Origin: Acidovorax sp. sif1233
GTDB taxonomy: Bacteria > Pseudomonadota > Gammaproteobacteria > Burkholderiales > Burkholderiaceae_C
Direction: 5' to 3'
Assembly: GCF_019218755.1 (NCBI RefSeq)
Contig: NZ_JAHUWZ010000004.1
Span: forward strand, 186,001-250,000
Length of the DNA: 64,000 nucleotides
In this document: in pieces, positions 26,983 to 39,387 of the stretch
How the letters are laid out: the number at the start of each line of letters is the position of its first letter
Position numbering within the stretch: the first letter of the stretch is position 1
Program-made: the position numbers and the translations under genes
Notes under the pieces: model-generated
Told to the model about the DNA's origin: nothing
Database searches by the model: none
Seen by the model: the letters and a program-made list of their open reading frames with translations, nothing else

Positions 26983-29271
26983 TCAGGCGATCTTGAACCG
27001 TGCCACCGATTGGCGCAGTTCTTCAGCCATGTGCGAGAGCTCGCGCACCTGCTGCGCTGTGGTTCGGGTACCTTCACCCGTTTGCTCGGTCACCGCAAAA
27101 ATGTGCTGGATGTTGTCGGCCACTTCGTTGGCCAGAACGGCTTCCCGGGATGTTGAGGACGAAATCTGCTCAATCAGTTCGGCAAGACGGCGCGACACGC
27201 GGTCGATCTCGGTCAGTGCTGTACCGGCGCTGTCGGACAGGCGCGCCCCTTCCACCACACCCTGCGTGGAGCGTTCCATAGCGGCCACGGCATCCTGCGT
27301 GTCGGTCTGAATCGCCTTCACGAGCGCCGAGATCTGGCGCGTGGCGTCTGCCGAACGTTCAGCCAGTCGCTGCACTTCTTCGGCCACCACCGAGAAGCCT
27401 CGGCCGGCTTCACCGGCGGACGCTGCCTGGATGGCAGCGTTCAGGGCCAGCACGTTCGTCTGCTCGGTAATGTCGGAAATCAGTTCGGTGATTTCACCGA
27501 TCTCCTGCGAGGATTCGCCCAGGCGCTTGATCCGCTTGGAGGTGTCCTGGATCTGGTCGCGGATGGAGTTCATACCGCCGATGGCGTTCTGCACGGCCTG
27601 CAGGCCCGAGTCGGCAGCTTGCAGCGATTGACGGGCCACCGTGGCGGACTCTTGCGCTTGTGTGGACACCTCGTTGATTCGGGTGGCCATGTCGAGCACC
27701 GAACGGCCGGTTTCACGAATTTCGCGCAGCTGCTCGGTGGATGCCGCCAGCAGCTCCGTGGACGTGTTGTCCACCTGGGCCGTCGTCTGCGCCACCCGCG
27801 TGGCCGTGTTCTGCACGCTGCCCACCAGCTGGCGCAGTTCTTCCACCGTGTAGTTCACCGAGTCGGCGATGGCGCCCGTGATGTCTTCCGTCACGGTGGC
27901 TTCCTGGGTCAGGTCACCTTCAGCGACCGACTGCAATTCGTTCATCAGCCGCAAAATGGCGGCCTGGTTGGCGTCATTGACGCGCTTGGCTTCCTGCTCC
28001 TGGCGCTTGGCGTCCTTCTGCTGCATTTCGGCAGCAGCCTGGCGGCCACGGCTGTCCAGCAGCTGCACGCGCGAGATGCCCACGCCGCAAAAGATCACGA
28101 ACAGGCCGGCGAGGGCCAGGGCAGCGAGCTGTCCACCGCCCACACCCGTCTGGGCGGACAGCTTGCTCTGCAGGCCTTCGAGCTGGCGGCGCAGGGGTTC
28201 GCTGTCGGCAATGATCGCCGACTGGGCTTCGCGGGCAGACACCAGGCCTTGCAGGTTGCCCAGAATGGCGCTGGCTTGCGTGCGGGTCTGCTCATAGAGC
28301 TTGACCAGGGCTTCGAGCTGTTCGCGGGTCTGGGCATCCTTGGTGGCGGCCAGGCGCAGTTCAGGGCTGCCATCGAGCAGGCCCTGGGCGATTTCCTTGA
28401 ACGAATTCAAGTCCTTGCCCAGCAGGAACACGGCCTCGGGGCTCACGCCTTCCATGGTCTGGAATTCGTTGGCCGACTTGCCGATACGCTGGGTCAGCAT
28501 CACGAGCTGGCCGGCGGCGGAAATCTCGGCGGCAGGCGCGTTCTGCTGCAGCTTGAGGGACGACACCGTCTCGGCGATTTCCAGCAGGTCGGACGATTGG
28601 CGGTTGATGGTGCGCAGAGCGTCCCCCACCTGCGTCAGGATCTTCTGCTGGCCCATCACCACGCTGGCATTGCGCTCGGCACGTTCCATGAGCGGGTTCA
28701 CGGCGTCCAGATCGGGCTTGTAGGGCTCGCCCAGCGATTCCACGCCGAGTTCGCCATCACCCGCATTCAGGGCGCGCACATTGCGCGCCAGCACGCCGGA
28801 GCTTTCCACCACGTCCGGGAAGGCCTGCGGACTTCCCACCAGCGCCTGCGACACCGACTTCGCCAGGCGCTGCGACTGCATGAGGGACTGGCCCGTTGCA
28901 GCAAGCTGCTGCGCGGAGCGGTCGGCCTGCCGCAGCACCCAGGCAGCGATCAAGGCCAGGACGATCACGCCCACAGCCAGCAGGCCGAGCAGGCGGCGCT
29001 GGTGGGCCGCAGCGGTCGAGCGGCCCAGCAGTGGCAGGGAGATGAGGTCTTCCTCCGCGTCCTGGGCAGACTGCTCGGGGGCATAGCCGTCCGGGTCACC
29101 CTGAACACTGTTCATGGCTTCGGCCTGGTACGCGTCGCGCAATTGCGCGCCGTCCAGCGAACCCGTGGCAAGAATATCCTGCCCGTCGTCGGCCGTGCCG
29201 GCAATCGCGCCTGCATCCGGTGTGGCAGGTTTCCGGTTGAACAGTTTTCCAAATTGATTGACGACGGACAT
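26983..29271 (-). CDS. pilJ: Methyl-accepting chemotaxis protein PilJ
   Basis: A 762-residue chemoreceptor. A ~90-residue cytoplasmic N-terminal extension precedes TM1 (~93-113). A periplasmic domain with PilJ-type repeats (SQRLAKSV, LTQRIGKSANEF) precedes TM2 (~381-400). A HAMP-like linker and the signalling hairpin tip follow (NAAIQAASAGEAGRGFSVV, ~611-629). PilJ senses surface or pilin signals and activates ChpA. The N-terminal extension is long compared with a plain PilJ; its role is unknown. It lies 47 bp before chpA. Confidence 0.93.
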   Translation of the reverse strand: MSVVNQFGKLFNRKPATPDAGAIAGTADDGQDILATGSLDGAQLRDAYQAEAMNSVQGDPDGYAPEQSAQDAEEDLISLPLLGRSTAAAHQRRLLGLLAVGVIVLALIAAWVLRQADRSAQQLAATGQSLMQSQRLAKSVSQALVGSPQAFPDVVESSGVLARNVRALNAGDGELGVESLGEPYKPDLDAVNPLMERAERNASVVMGQQKILTQVGDALRTINRQSSDLLEIAETVSSLKLQQNAPAAEISAAGQLVMLTQRIGKSANEFQTMEGVSPEAVFLLGKDLNSFKEIAQGLLDGSPELRLAATKDAQTREQLEALVKLYEQTRTQASAILGNLQGLVSAREAQSAIIADSEPLRRQLEGLQSKLSAQTGVGGGQLAALALAGLFVIFCGVGISRVQLLDSRGRQAAAEMQQKDAKRQEQEAKRVNDANQAAILRLMNELQSVAEGDLTQEATVTEDITGAIADSVNYTVEELRQLVGSVQNTATRVAQTTAQVDNTSTELLAASTEQLREIRETGRSVLDMATRINEVSTQAQESATVARQSLQAADSGLQAVQNAIGGMNSIRDQIQDTSKRIKRLGESSQEIGEITELISDITEQTNVLALNAAIQAASAGEAGRGFSVVAEEVQRLAERSADATRQISALVKAIQTDTQDAVAAMERSTQGVVEGARLSDSAGTALTEIDRVSRRLAELIEQISSSTSREAVLANEVADNIQHIFAVTEQTGEGTRTTAQQVRELSHMAEELRQSVARFKIA

Positions 29272-29292
29272 GGTGCAGCCTTACAGAAAAAC

Positions 29293-29820
29293 TCAAGCAC
29301 TGATGCTCAGGAAAGCGGGATGTTGGGACAGGATCTGCAAGTTCAGTTCCTGCCAGCGCGCGCCGCTGGAATCGATATACGTGGTGCCGAAGAATGCAGG
29401 GGAATCCTCGGCCGGAGGCTCGGAGGACACGAACGCATCGGTCCCGCGCAGGCCGGCCAGGCGGTCCACCAGCAAAGCGGCATTGACTTCGAGGGCCGCG
29501 TTGAAAGCCAGGAGGCTGGCCTCCGACAGGGCCTGTTCGGTACGGGGCGCCGCGGAGCCCAGGAGCCCCGCGAGATCCACCACGCCGACCAGCCCGCCGC
29601 GCAGGTTGGCAACGCCCAGGAACCAGCTTTGGGTATAAGGCACCGCCTGGATCGAGACCCAGGGGAAAATCTCCCCCGACTGTCCAAGGGGCAGCAAATA
29701 GAAACTCCCGGCGGACTCGACAGCCAGCCAGGATGACACAGAGGTCCCTTCGGTTCTTGCGGCCTGAAGGCGGCTGGCAAGTCGGGTCTGGAGCTCTCGC
29801 AGGGCTTCGCGGTTGGCCAT
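29293..29820 (-). CDS. pilI: CheW-like adaptor PilI
   Basis: A 175-residue protein with a single CheW domain (FYLLPLGQSGEIFPW, WFLGVANLRGGLVGVVDLAGLLG). It couples the receptor PilJ to ChpA at the pole. It sits between pilH and pilJ, as in the Pseudomonas pilGHIJ-chpA order. Confidence 0.92.
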   Translation of the reverse strand: MANREALRELQTRLASRLQAARTEGTSVSSWLAVESAGSFYLLPLGQSGEIFPWVSIQAVPYTQSWFLGVANLRGGLVGVVDLAGLLGSAAPRTEQALSEASLLAFNAALEVNAALLVDRLAGLRGTDAFVSSEPPAEDSPAFFGTTYIDSSGARWQELNLQILSQHPAFLSISA

Positions 29821-29835
29821 GAACGCGCCGCAGCC

Positions 29836-30201
29836 TCAGTTCAGGGCGTCGATTTTGGCCTGCAGTTCGGCGGGATCGACGGGCTTGGTGATGTAGCCCC
29901 GCGCACCCTGCCGCATCCCCCAGACGCGATCCGTTTCCTGGTTCTTGCTGGTGCACATGATGATGGGCACGTCGGCATACAGCGGGTCGCGGGTGATGGC
30001 GCGCGTGAGTTGAAAGCCATTCTGGCCGGGCATCACGACATCCATCAGGATCAGATCGGGCTTTTCTTCCGCCAGGCGGCGAAAGGCTTCATCGGCATTT
30101 TCAGCGGTGCGTACCTGCATGCCTTTTTTCTGAAGCAGGTCCGTCAAAAACATCAACTCGGTCTTCGAGTCGTCGACGACCAGTACTTTCTGGATGGGCA
30201 T
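29836..30201 (-). CDS. pilH: Twitching motility response regulator PilH
   Basis: A 121-residue stand-alone receiver. It has the acidic pocket VVDDSKTE, phospho-acceptor Asp in LILMDVVMPGQNG, T/S in IIMCTSK and Lys in YITKPVD. There is no output domain. PilH is thought to promote pilus retraction or act as a phosphate sink for ChpA. It starts one base from the pilG stop and is followed 15 bp later by pilI. Confidence 0.93.
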   Translation of the reverse strand: MPIQKVLVVDDSKTELMFLTDLLQKKGMQVRTAENADEAFRRLAEEKPDLILMDVVMPGQNGFQLTRAITRDPLYADVPIIMCTSKNQETDRVWGMRQGARGYITKPVDPAELQAKIDALN

Positions 30202-30600
30202 TTACATCGCTCCTTGTTGGGAATTGCCAAACTGCTGCACTGCCTGCAGCAGCTGGTCTTTGGTAAACGGTTTGGTGAGATATTCCTGGCAGCCGACCAT
30301 GCGCCCGCGCGCCTTGTCGAATACGCCGTCCTTGGAAGACAGCATTACCACCGGAGTATCTGCAAAACGGGCGTTGCGCTTGATGATGGCGCAGGTCTGG
30401 TACCCGTCGAGCTTGGGCATGAGGATGTCGCAGAAAATCAGCTGAGGCTGGTAATCGTTGACTTTGGCCAAAGCATCAAAGCCGTCGTCGGCCAACAAGA
30501 CTTCGTGCCCCCCCTGCTTGAGAAAAATCTCGGCGCTTCGACGGATGGTGTTGCTGTCATCCACCACTAGCACTTTGAAAGATGCGCCTGTTGTAGTCAA
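30202..30600 (-). CDS. pilG: Twitching motility response regulator PilG
   Basis: A 132-residue stand-alone receiver starting MTTTGASFKVLVVDDSNTIRRSAE, very like PilG. Asp in LIFCDILMPKLDGYQT is the phosphorylation site and KPF the conserved Lys loop. PilG, phosphorylated by ChpA, promotes pilus extension. It is the first pil gene, 58 bp after the rubredoxin gene, and directly abuts pilH. Confidence 0.94.
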   Translation of the reverse strand: MTTTGASFKVLVVDDSNTIRRSAEIFLKQGGHEVLLADDGFDALAKVNDYQPQLIFCDILMPKLDGYQTCAIIKRNARFADTPVVMLSSKDGVFDKARGRMVGCQEYLTKPFTKDQLLQAVQQFGNSQQGAM

Positions 30601-30658
30601 TTGTTACTGCTCCCGATGGAAAAATAAACAACGCGGCAGCACATGATGCTGGTGCGCC

Positions 30659-30832
30659 TCAAATCTGAACCATCTCGAAGTCTTCCTTGCGGGCGCCACA
30701 TTCAGGGCAGGTCCAATTCATGGGAACCTGATCCCATGGAGTGTTGGGTGCAATGCCGTGCTCAGGTGAACCCTCTGCTTCGTCATAAATCCAACCGCAA
30801 ATCAAACACATCCAAGTTTTAGAGTCGGTCAC
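30659..30832 (-). CDS. Rubredoxin
   Basis: A 57-residue protein translated from a GTG start, with two Cys-x-x-Cys pairs (MCLICGW and TCPECGA) and the rubredoxin core GWIYDEAEGSPEHGIAPNTP...WDQVPMNW. All four ligands for the single Fe are present. Rubredoxins carry electrons, for example to alkane hydroxylases or oxygen-reducing enzymes, but none is adjacent. It lies just upstream of pilG on the same strand and diverges from the thiD-like gene, so it may share the pil operon promoter. Confidence 0.93.
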   Translation of the reverse strand: MTDSKTWMCLICGWIYDEAEGSPEHGIAPNTPWDQVPMNWTCPECGARKEDFEMVQI

Positions 30833-30926
30833 AGCTTAAAGGGCCTTCACATAGAATGCAACGATTGTATCTAGTCATCTCCGCGGGCCACGGCGCCGGT
30901 GCCGCCCCTCAAGCAGGATCTGGTCC

Positions 30927-31869
30927 ATGACCGCCAAAGCATCCCCTCCCCCCCCAGAAATCATAGATCTCGAAGATGACGGTTCGGAGGACGCAAGCCC
31001 TGCGTGCGTGCTCGTCTTCAACGCCAGCGACCCCAGCGGCGCCGGCGGACTGACGGCCGACATCACCACCATCGCCTCCGTGGGCGGGCACCCGATCGCC
31101 GTGGTCTGCGGCGCGTACGCCCGCGATACCGCGGAGATTTTCGACCACTTCAGTTTTGACGACGAGGCCGTGGCCGAGCAGGCCCGCGCCGTCCTGGAGG
31201 ACCTGCCGGTACAGGCCATCAAGGTCGGTTTCGTGGGCAGCCCGGAGAACATCAGCACCATCGCCGAGATCACGACCGACTACGACGAAGTGCCCGTGAT
31301 CGCCTACATGCCCAACCTGTCCTGGTGGCGCGACGAGCTGATCGACGAGTACCTGGACGCCTTCCGGGAATTGTTGTTACCGCAGACCTCGGTGTTGGTT
31401 GGAAACCACAGCACCCTGTGGCGCTGGCTGCTGCCGGACTGGACCAGCGACCGCAGCCCGACCGCGCGCGACATCGCCCGGGCCGCCTCCGAGATGGGTG
31501 TGCCCTACACCCTGGTCACCGGTATTCCGCTGCCCGAGCAGTTTGTCGAGAACGTGCTGGCCTCGCCCCAGACCGTGCTGGGCAGCGGCAAGTTCGAACT
31601 GTTCGACGCCACCTTCTCCGGCGCTGGCGACACCTTGTCCGCCGCGCTCACCGCCCTGGTGGCCAGCGGCAACGACCTGGGCGAGGCCACCAGCGAGGCC
31701 CTGGGCTACCTCGACCGCTGCCTGGACGCCGGCTTTCGCCCCGGCATGGGGCACATCGTGCCCGACCGCATGTTCTGGGCCCAGCCCGACGACGACGAGG
31801 CCGACGGCGATGAAGAAGAACCCCCGATTGACGAAGCACAGGCCCTCGAAGGCTTTGTGATGCCACCCC

Positions 31870-31886
<17 letters not shown>
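30927..31886 (+). CDS. thiD: ThiD-like hydroxymethylpyrimidine/phosphomethylpyrimidine kinase
   Basis: A 319-residue ribokinase-family protein. [24 protein letters not shown] matches the ThiD substrate loop and [21 protein letters not shown] holds the anion hole and catalytic Asp. ThiD phosphorylates HMP and HMP-P in thiamine synthesis. The protein has an acidic N-terminal tail and a ~35-residue acidic C-terminal tail ([13 protein letters not shown]), unusual for ThiD. Several substrate-loop positions differ from the classic GSDSGGGAGIQAD, so the substrate may differ. It overlaps hemL by 17 bp. Confidence 0.8.
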
Positions 31887-33168
<1,282 letters not shown>

Positions 33169-33180
<12 letters not shown>

Positions 33181-33222
33181 TAGCTGCCAGCGCTTACCCA
33201 TCAAGCGCTTTCGGCCATTTTT
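33169..33222 (-). repeat. Dispersed palindromic element, copy C (overlaps hemL 3' end)
   Basis: In reverse orientation it reads AAGCGCTT-loop-AAGCGCT, GGCAGCTAT, then TTTTGATAG. The stem is 7 bp (33189-33195 with 33203-33209). Its distal arm runs into hemL and provides the stop codon. Confidence 0.75.
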
Positions 33223-33261
33223 ATGGGTATTCCCGCTTGCTAACTCGACGTTGGCATTCGT

Positions 33262-35436
<2,175 letters not shown>

Positions 35437-35464
35437 CTCTCTCCCCGTTCCGAGAGTACCTCCC

Positions 35465-35493
35465 AAAAAAAGCGGTTTCCCAGGAAGCCGCTT
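35465..35493. terminator. Intrinsic terminator between convergent pobA and purH
   Basis: On the minus strand AAGCGG-C-TTCC, a TG loop, then GGAA-A-CCGCTT, followed by a T tract. The stem has ten pairs with one mismatch. It is best for purH and may also end pobA transcripts. Confidence 0.75.
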
Positions 35494-35518
35494 CTTGCAT
35501 GGCGCCCCGCCGCCCGAA

Positions 35519-37132
35519 TCAGTGGCGGAAGTGGCGCACCCCGCTGAACACCATGGCCACGCCGCGCTCGTTGGCGGCATCGATCACTTCGTTGTCGCGC
35601 ATGGAGCCACCGGGCTGGATCACGCAGGTCGCACCTGCATCGACCACCACATCGAGGCCGTCGCGGAAGGGGAAGAATGCGTCGCTGGCCACCACGGTGC
35701 CCTGCAGCGTGAGGCCCGCGTGGCCCGCCTTGATGCTGGCGATGCGGGCCGAGTCCAGGCGGCTCATCTGGCCGGCGCCCACGCCCATGGTCATGCCGCC
35801 CTTGCAGAAGACGATGGCATTGCTCTTGACGTACTTGGCCACCTTCCAGGCGAACAGCAGGTCTTCCATCTCTTCCAGCGTGGGCTGCTTGTGCGTGACC
35901 ACCTTCAGGTCGATGAGCGACAGCTCGTGGTTGTCCGCGGTCTGCAGCAGCAGGCCGGAGCCGATGCGCTTGGCGTCCATGGCGTTGCGGCCCCGCTGCC
36001 AGTCGGTGAGCTGCTGCGCCTTGCCGGCATGCGGCGGCAGGGCGATCTTGAGCAGGCGCACATTGGCCTTGGCCTTGAACACCTCCAGCGCCTCGGGCGT
36101 GAACTCCGGCGCCATCAGCACTTCGACGAACTGCTTGGCGATCTGCTGGGCGGCGGCGCCATCCACCGTGCGGTTGAAGGCGATGATGCCGCCGAAGGCG
36201 CTGGTGGGGTCCGTCTGGAAGGCCTTGCCGTAGGCATCGAGCGCGTCCAGGCCCACGGCCACGCCGCAGGGGTTGGCGTGCTTGACGATGACGCAGGCAG
36301 GCGCCTCGAAGCTCTTGACGCATTCCCACGCCGCATCGGCGTCGGCGATGTTGTTGTACGACAGCTCCTTGCCCTGCACCTGCTCGGCCGTGACCAGCGA
36401 GCCGGGCGCGGGGTACAGGTCGCGGTACAGCGCGGCCTGCTGGTGCGCGTTCTCGCCGTAGCGCAGGTCCTGCACCTTGGTGAAGATGCCGTTGCTCTGG
36501 CCGGCGAACTGGGCACGCGCGGGCACGTAGGTTTCGGACAGCTTTTCCTCTTCGAAGGTGACGGACGAGAGGTAGTCGCTGATGGCGCCGTCGTACTGCG
36601 CGATGCGGTTGAACGCGGCCACCGACAGCGCGAACCGCAGCTTGTCGGAAAGCTTGCCCTTTTCCTTCAGCTCGGCCAGCACAGCGGGGTACTGCGAGGC
36701 GTCGGTCAGCACGCCTACGTCCTTCCAGTTCTTGGCGGCGCTGCGCACCATGGCCGGGCCGCCGATGTCGATGTTCTCGATGGCGTCGGCCAGCGTGCAG
36801 CCCGCCTTGGCCACGGTGGACTCGAAAGGGTACAGGTTGACCACCAGCAGGTCGATGGTGTCGATGCCATGCTCCTGGAGCGCGGCCATGTGCTCGGGCA
36901 GCTCGCGGCGTGCCAGCAGGCCGCCGTGCACCTTGGGGTGCAGCGTCTTCACGCGGCCGTCCAGCATCTCTGGGAACTGGGTGACCTCGGCCACCTCGGT
37001 CACGGGCAGGCCCTGGTCGGCCAGCAGCTTGGCGGTGCCGCCGGTGGACAGCAGCTTGATGCCCAGCGCATGCAGGGCCTGTGCAAATTCGACGATGCCG
37101 GTCTTGTCGGAGACGGAAAGAAGTGCGTTCAT
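35519..37132 (-). CDS. purH: Bifunctional AICAR transformylase/IMP cyclohydrolase
   Basis: A 537-residue protein with the N-terminal MGS-like cyclohydrolase domain ([26 protein letters not shown]) and the transformylase domain ([35 protein letters not shown]). It performs the last two steps of IMP synthesis. The open frame extends upstream from a TTG through repeat copy D; the ATG giving [10 protein letters not shown] is the true start. It lies downstream of fis, 95 bp apart. Confidence 0.97.
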   Translation of the reverse strand: MNALLSVSDKTGIVEFAQALHALGIKLLSTGGTAKLLADQGLPVTEVAEVTQFPEMLDGRVKTLHPKVHGGLLARRELPEHMAALQEHGIDTIDLLVVNLYPFESTVAKAGCTLADAIENIDIGGPAMVRSAAKNWKDVGVLTDASQYPAVLAELKEKGKLSDKLRFALSVAAFNRIAQYDGAISDYLSSVTFEEEKLSETYVPARAQFAGQSNGIFTKVQDLRYGENAHQQAALYRDLYPAPGSLVTAEQVQGKELSYNNIADADAAWECVKSFEAPACVIVKHANPCGVAVGLDALDAYGKAFQTDPTSAFGGIIAFNRTVDGAAAQQIAKQFVEVLMAPEFTPEALEVFKAKANVRLLKIALPPHAGKAQQLTDWQRGRNAMDAKRIGSGLLLQTADNHELSLIDLKVVTHKQPTLEEMEDLLFAWKVAKYVKSNAIVFCKGGMTMGVGAGQMSRLDSARIASIKAGHAGLTLQGTVVASDAFFPFRDGLDVVVDAGATCVIQPGGSMRDNEVIDAANERGVAMVFSGVRHFRH

Positions 37133-37159
37133 GGCAGTGGTGGTGGGGAGAGTTTGAAT

Positions 37160-37215
37160 AAAAACAGGGCCTGGCGCTTTATGGATAAGCGCCAACAGCT
37201 ATACATTTAATAGCA
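37160..37215 (+). repeat. Dispersed palindromic element, copy D
   Basis: TGGCGCTT and AAGCGCCA form a perfect 8-bp stem around TATGGAT (37172-37194), followed by ACAGCTAT and TTTAATAGC. It lies in the fis-purH gap. Confidence 0.78.
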
Positions 37216-37227
37216 ATCGTGCGCCGG

Positions 37228-37461
37228 TCAGAGCAGCTTGTGCAGGGCCAGCTTCTTGCGCAGCGTGTTGCGGTTCAGGCCCAGCCATTCGGCGGCGCGG
37301 GACTGGTTGTTGTCGGCATGGGTCATCACCACTTCCAGCAGCGGTTTCTCGACCACGCGCACCAGCATGTCGTACATGCCGTCGGGCGTCTCTCCGCCCA
37401 GGTCGCGAAAGTAGCCTTGCAGGCTCTCGCGCACGCATTCTTCTATGTGTTTCTTGCTCAT
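37228..37461 (-). CDS. fis: Fis-family DNA-binding protein
   Basis: A 77-residue protein. Its C-terminal half (THADNNQSRAAEWLGLNRNTLRKKL) is the Fis helix-turn-helix. The start MSKKHIEECVRESL overlaps the dusB stop in an ATGA. It is shorter than E. coli Fis (98 residues), as is usual in betaproteobacteria. Fis bends DNA and shapes the nucleoid and growth-phase transcription. The dusB-fis pair is conserved. Confidence 0.94.
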   Translation of the reverse strand: MSKKHIEECVRESLQGYFRDLGGETPDGMYDMLVRVVEKPLLEVVMTHADNNQSRAAEWLGLNRNTLRKKLALHKLL

Positions 37462-38504
37462 GCAGCCATTCCCTCTTGTTCTTCTGGTTCTGCGTCCGTG
37501 CCGGTGGCGGCGGGCAGCCGGTCCATCTGTTGCGCAAGGGCATCCAGGTGGTCGGCCACGGCCTGCCACTGCGCGGCGCAGTCCTCGATGGTATTGATGT
37601 GTTGCCTGAAGGCCTCGCCGCCCGGCAGCGCACGCAGGTACCACGCGATGTGCTTGCGCGCACTGCGCACCCCGGTCAGCTCGCCATACAGGCCGTAGTG
37701 GTCTTGCAGGTGGTCCAGCAACAGGCGCCGCACCTCGGCCACCAGCGGTGGCGCCAGGTGCTCGCCCGTGGCCAGGAAGTGGCCGATCTCGCGGAAGATC
37801 CACGGCCGGCCCTGTGCGGCACGGCCGATCATGATCGCGTCGGCCCCGGTGGCGGCCAGCACGTCGCGCGCCTTCTCGGGTGAAGTGATGTCGCCATTGG
37901 CCACCACGGGCACCCTCACCGCCGCCTTCACCGCCGCGATGGTGTCGTACTCCGCATGGCCCTTGTAGCCTTGCTCGCGCGTGCGGCCGTGCACGGTGAG
38001 CATCTGGATGCCCACGCCCTCGAACGCGCGGGCCAGCGCCACGGCGTTCTTGTGCTCCTGGCACCAGCCGGTGCGCATCTTCAGCGTGACGGGCACGTTG
38101 AAGGGCGCGCACGCCTGCACCACGGCCTCGGCGATCTCCACGGCCAGCGCCTCGTTCTGCATCAGGGCGGAGCCCGCCCACTTGTTGCAGACCTTCTTGG
38201 CCGGGCAACCCATGTTGATGTCGATGATCTGCGCGCCGCGCTCCACGTTGTAGACCGCGGCCTCGGCCATCATCGGCGCATCGGTGCCTGCGATCTGCAC
38301 GGCGATGGGCCCGGGCTCCCCTTCATGGTTGGCCCGGCGCGAGGTCTTGAGGCTGTTCCACAAGTCCTTGCGCGAGGTCACCATCTCGCTCACCGCGTAG
38401 CCCGCGCCCAGCGCCTTGCACAGCTGGCGAAACGGCCGGTCCGTGACGCCCGCCATCGGGGCGACGAACAAGCGGTTCGCCAGAGGAATGTGGCCGATGT
38501 GCAT
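37458..38504 (-). CDS. dusB: tRNA-dihydrouridine synthase B
   Basis: A 348-residue TIM-barrel flavoenzyme: APMAGVTDRPFRQLC at the start, INMGCPAKKVCNKWAGSALM with the catalytic Cys, TLKMRTGW, VHGRTREQGYKG and VANGDI. It reduces uridines in the tRNA D-loop. It is upstream of and overlaps fis by 4 bp, so it is the promoter-proximal gene of the operon. Confidence 0.96.
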   Translation of the reverse strand: MHIGHIPLANRLFVAPMAGVTDRPFRQLCKALGAGYAVSEMVTSRKDLWNSLKTSRRANHEGEPGPIAVQIAGTDAPMMAEAAVYNVERGAQIIDINMGCPAKKVCNKWAGSALMQNEALAVEIAEAVVQACAPFNVPVTLKMRTGWCQEHKNAVALARAFEGVGIQMLTVHGRTREQGYKGHAEYDTIAAVKAAVRVPVVANGDITSPEKARDVLAATGADAIMIGRAAQGRPWIFREIGHFLATGEHLAPPLVAEVRRLLLDHLQDHYGLYGELTGVRSARKHIAWYLRALPGGEAFRQHINTIEDCAAQWQAVADHLDALAQQMDRLPAATGTDAEPEEQEGMAA

Positions 38505-38551
38505 GAAGGGGCGCGGTAGGTGCAGCAGCGAATGCTGAAAAAGGAGGCAGG

Positions 38552-38584
38552 ATTGTACCTGCTCAAAATTTCAGCAAATGAAAT
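38552..38584 (-). promoter_or_regulatory. Candidate dusB-fis promoter with overlapping palindrome
   Basis: Minus-strand TACAAT (38557-38552) could be a -10. The perfect inverted repeat ATTTCA-GCAAA-TGAAAT at 38568-38584 covers the -35 zone, and another TGAAAT lies about 12 bp beyond. No good -35 is present, so a regulator may act here. Confidence 0.3.
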
Positions 38585-38655
38585 GTTCCGCCCACTGAAA
38601 TGACGCCCCTGTCCACCCCGATGCTCTCCGGCGCGGCGACGCACGGCCGCCACGG

Positions 38656-39237
38656 TCAGCGCGCGGCGAGGTCGGTTTCCGCCGTCGGTGCAGGAACCCG
38701 GGCACGTTGCGCAAAGCGCCACCAGGCATCGGCGGCATTGTCGAATTCATGGCGCGCCATCAGCGTGCGCAGCCACTGGCGGTTGTGCAGCACATCCGGC
38801 GAGAAGCCCCGCGCGGCCAGCTCCGCGCCCCCCTGCCTCACGCCGGCGGGCGTGCCCATGTCCACATCGTGACCATCGGCCAGGGGGCCGCGCACGACCT
38901 TGCTGGCCTTCATGCCGTCCACCACCCGAACCCGCACCACCCATTCGCCGGCGGCGACGGGGCAGGTGGCTTCAAGTGCCATGCCTTGCGCCTGCAGCTC
39001 CCGGGCCACGCCATCCAGCGCGGCGCGCCCACCGGGCATCTCGCTGCAGCCGCTACCGCTGCCGGCATGTGCGTGCGAAGCCGGCGGCAGTGAAGAAGAC
39101 ACAGGGGGCACCGCCGCCTGCGGGCTGTGCACGCAGGCGGCCAGCAGCAGCGCCAGGGCCGCTGACGACCAGCGGGTGCCCACCGGCACGGCGGCAGGTG
39201 CCGGGCGGGCGATGGCAGGGATTGCGAAACAATGCAT
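38656..39237 (-). CDS. Predicted lipoprotein, unknown function
   Basis: A 193-residue protein with a lipoprotein signal: a hydrophobic stretch ending LALLLAAC, lipidation at Cys ~35. The mature part has two further cysteines (GSGCSEMPGG, EATCPVAAGEWVV) and the segments WVVRVRVVDGMKASKVVRGP and GFSPDVLHNRQWLRTLMARHEF. I do not recognise a family. The start MHCFAIP is chosen because it yields the signal peptide; the frame continues upstream. Confidence 0.7.
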   Translation of the reverse strand: MHCFAIPAIARPAPAAVPVGTRWSSAALALLLAACVHSPQAAVPPVSSSLPPASHAHAGSGSGCSEMPGGRAALDGVARELQAQGMALEATCPVAAGEWVVRVRVVDGMKASKVVRGPLADGHDVDMGTPAGVRQGGAELAARGFSPDVLHNRQWLRTLMARHEFDNAADAWWRFAQRARVPAPTAETDLAAR

Positions 39238-39387
39238 GAAGCCTCCCGGGGTAAATTCATTCAGGGACGGTGTTGCTTCACGATACAAATAGGCGCCGCC
39301 CACGGCCATGCGCGGATGGCGCACCCCTGCGTAGGACAGCGCCCCCTGGCATGAAAGCGATGCCGCCGCCGCCCTACACTTCCTCCC

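Noticed and set aside
27619..29736. A ~705-codon plus-strand frame opposite pilJ and pilI
   Set aside because: Composition typical of an antisense shadow; the minus strand encodes well-supported PilJ and PilI.
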